Assembly (NCBI RefSeq): GCF_001570545.1
Contig: NZ_BBXD01000022.1
Span: forward strand, 186,001 to 250,000
Direction: 5' to 3'
DNA length: 64,000 nucleotides
DNA from: Herbidospora mongoliensis
GTDB lineage: Bacteria; Actinomycetota; Actinomycetes; Streptosporangiales; Streptosporangiaceae
Below are positions 63,036-64,000 of this stretch, piece by piece; positions within the stretch are counted from its first letter, which is position 1, and the number at the start of each line of letters is the position of its first letter. The notes beneath the pieces were generated by a model. That model saw only the letters and a list, made by a program, of their open reading frames with translations, made no database searches and was not told the origin of the DNA. Made by a program: the position numbers and the translations under genes.

Positions 63036-63063
63036 AAGCCCGTGCCTGCCAGGCACGGGCTTT
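63036..63063 (+). terminator. Intrinsic terminator after rplS
   Basis: AAGCCCGTGCCT/AGGCACGGGCTT, 12-base arms with a three-base loop GCC, then T. Confidence 0.8.
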
Positions 63064-63179
63064 CGCAGTTTTGGGGAGTGGAAGCCGAGTCGGCGACGTC
63101 GCGTACTGTGACCATGATTTAGGCTCGTCTAGGCGCGCGTAGGCGCGCCGCATCACTTGACTTCCCAGACCAGGACGGG

Positions 63180-63989
63180 GTGGACGTGGTCGCCGAAGAC
63201 ACCCATCAGAACGCCAAGCCCGGCAAGGACAAGAAGGGCTCGTTCTGGCGTGAGCTGCCAGTCCTGATCGTGGTGGCGCTGGTGTTGGCCCTGCTCATCA
63301 AGTCATTCGTGGTCCAGGCGTTCTACATCCCGTCGGAGTCGATGGAGAACACCCTCCTGAAGAACGACCGGGTCCTGGTCAACAAGCTCGTCTACCGCGT
63401 CCGCGACATCGAGCGCGGCGACGTCGTGGTCTTCTCCGGCGTCGACTCCTGGGCCGGCGAGGCCGAGTTCGCGCCGCCCGCCAACCCGATCGCCGGGTTC
63501 TTCCGCTGGGTCGGCACCGCGTTCGGCGTGGTCCCCGGCGAGAAGGACTACATCAAGCGCGTCATCGGCGTCCCCGGCGACAAGGTCAAGTGCTGCGACG
63601 CCAAGGGCCGCATCACCGTCAACGGCGTCCCTCTCGACGAGGAGAGTTATCTCTATCCGGGCGACGTCCCGTCGCTGGGCAACTTCGAGATCGACGTGGC
63701 CCCCGGCCGCCTGTGGGTCATGGGCGACCACCGCTCCGTCTCGCTCGACTCGCGCGCCCACGGCGGCGACCCGGGTGGCGGCGCCATCCCGATCGACCAG
63801 GTCATCGGCCGTGCGTTCGTGAAGGTCTGGCCGTTCGACCGGGCCGGGATCCTGCCGATCCCCGAAACGTTCGGCCAGAAGGGCCTGGTCGCCGCCGCGG
63901 CGTCCTCCGACGCCGTCCCGCTGCTGCTGGGCTTCGCCGGGGTGTTCCCGCTCTGGGCGCTTAGGCGCCGCATACGCGTCAAGCGGTAG
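63180..63989 (+). CDS. lepB: Signal peptidase I
   Basis: The 269-residue protease removes signal peptides outside the membrane. A basic N-terminus precedes a TM helix (about 27-44). The catalytic Ser is S54 in PSESM, the Lys is K126 in DYIKRVIGVPGD, and box D/E reads GDHRSVSLDSR. A second hydrophobic helix near residues 240-260 anchors the C-terminus. GTG 63180; the N-terminal residue choice is open between 63180 and 63186. Confidence 0.95.
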   Translation: MDVVAEDTHQNAKPGKDKKGSFWRELPVLIVVALVLALLIKSFVVQAFYIPSESMENTLLKNDRVLVNKLVYRVRDIERGDVVVFSGVDSWAGEAEFAPPANPIAGFFRWVGTAFGVVPGEKDYIKRVIGVPGDKVKCCDAKGRITVNGVPLDEESYLYPGDVPSLGNFEIDVAPGRLWVMGDHRSVSLDSRAHGGDPGGGAIPIDQVIGRAFVKVWPFDRAGILPIPETFGQKGLVAAAASSDAVPLLLGFAGVFPLWALRRRIRVKR

Positions 63990-64000
63990 TCTTTCCGCCC

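Overview
The window is high-GC DNA from a filamentous-type actinomycete. The evidence is the GC-rich third codon positions, frequent GTG starts, four-base gene overlaps, a GlnD/GlnK/AmtB nitrogen module and three complete conservons (cvnABCD sets, a hallmark of Streptomyces-like genomes). The genus is not proven; a member of the Streptosporangiales or a relative is my best guess. I saw no tRNA, rRNA, CRISPR array, insertion sequence or prophage.

Bases 1-19,200 hold catabolic and cell-surface functions. They start with a cut-off membrane glycosyltransferase and a membrane-anchored carbohydrate-binding-like protein. Next comes gcvT-gcvH-sdaA (glycine cleavage feeding serine deamination) behind a tandem glycine riboswitch. 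A four-gene gamma-glutamylation operon for amines follows (glutamine synthetase-like ligase, aldehyde dehydrogenase, SDR, gamma-glutamyl hydrolase), divergent from its probable GntR/FadR regulator. After these come a small GntR/membrane-protein pair with a 13-bp inverted-repeat operator, a DUF4331-TPR-NicO metal-transporter set, and a secreted GH5-FN3-FN3-CBM2 enzyme.

Bases 19,300-32,000 hold a multidrug-type ABC exporter behind three copies of a GTCAA-N6-TTGAC palindrome, histidine degradation genes in two separated operons, and between them a PadR-regulated DrrAB-type exporter, an SDR and a B12-binding radical SAM protein. hutU with an RpiR regulator lies in one hut operon, and an M20 amidohydrolase with hutF and hutI in the other. 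Both hut operons carry the same TGAAT-N6-ATTCA palindrome 12-13 bases before their first start codon, so the local RpiR protein is the obvious candidate regulator of both.

Bases 32,100-37,300 hold a primary-like sigma factor and the amtB-glnK-glnD nitrogen operon, preceded by GlnR-like GAAAC half sites.

Bases 37,500-58,600 are the most unusual part. Three paralogous conservons occupy the stretch, each with a NIT-type sensor kinase with a long Pro/Gly-rich tail, a Roadblock protein, a DUF742 protein and a small GTPase. The first two are separated by a PotD-like lipoprotein and a glycosyltransferase; the second and third by a complete ABC importer operon ending in an O-methyltransferase. The disordered tails of the three kinases have unrelated repeats but share three short conserved motifs near the C-terminus.

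Bases 58,600-64,000 are the conserved core ffh, rpsP, KH-domain gene, rimM, trmD, rplS, lepB.
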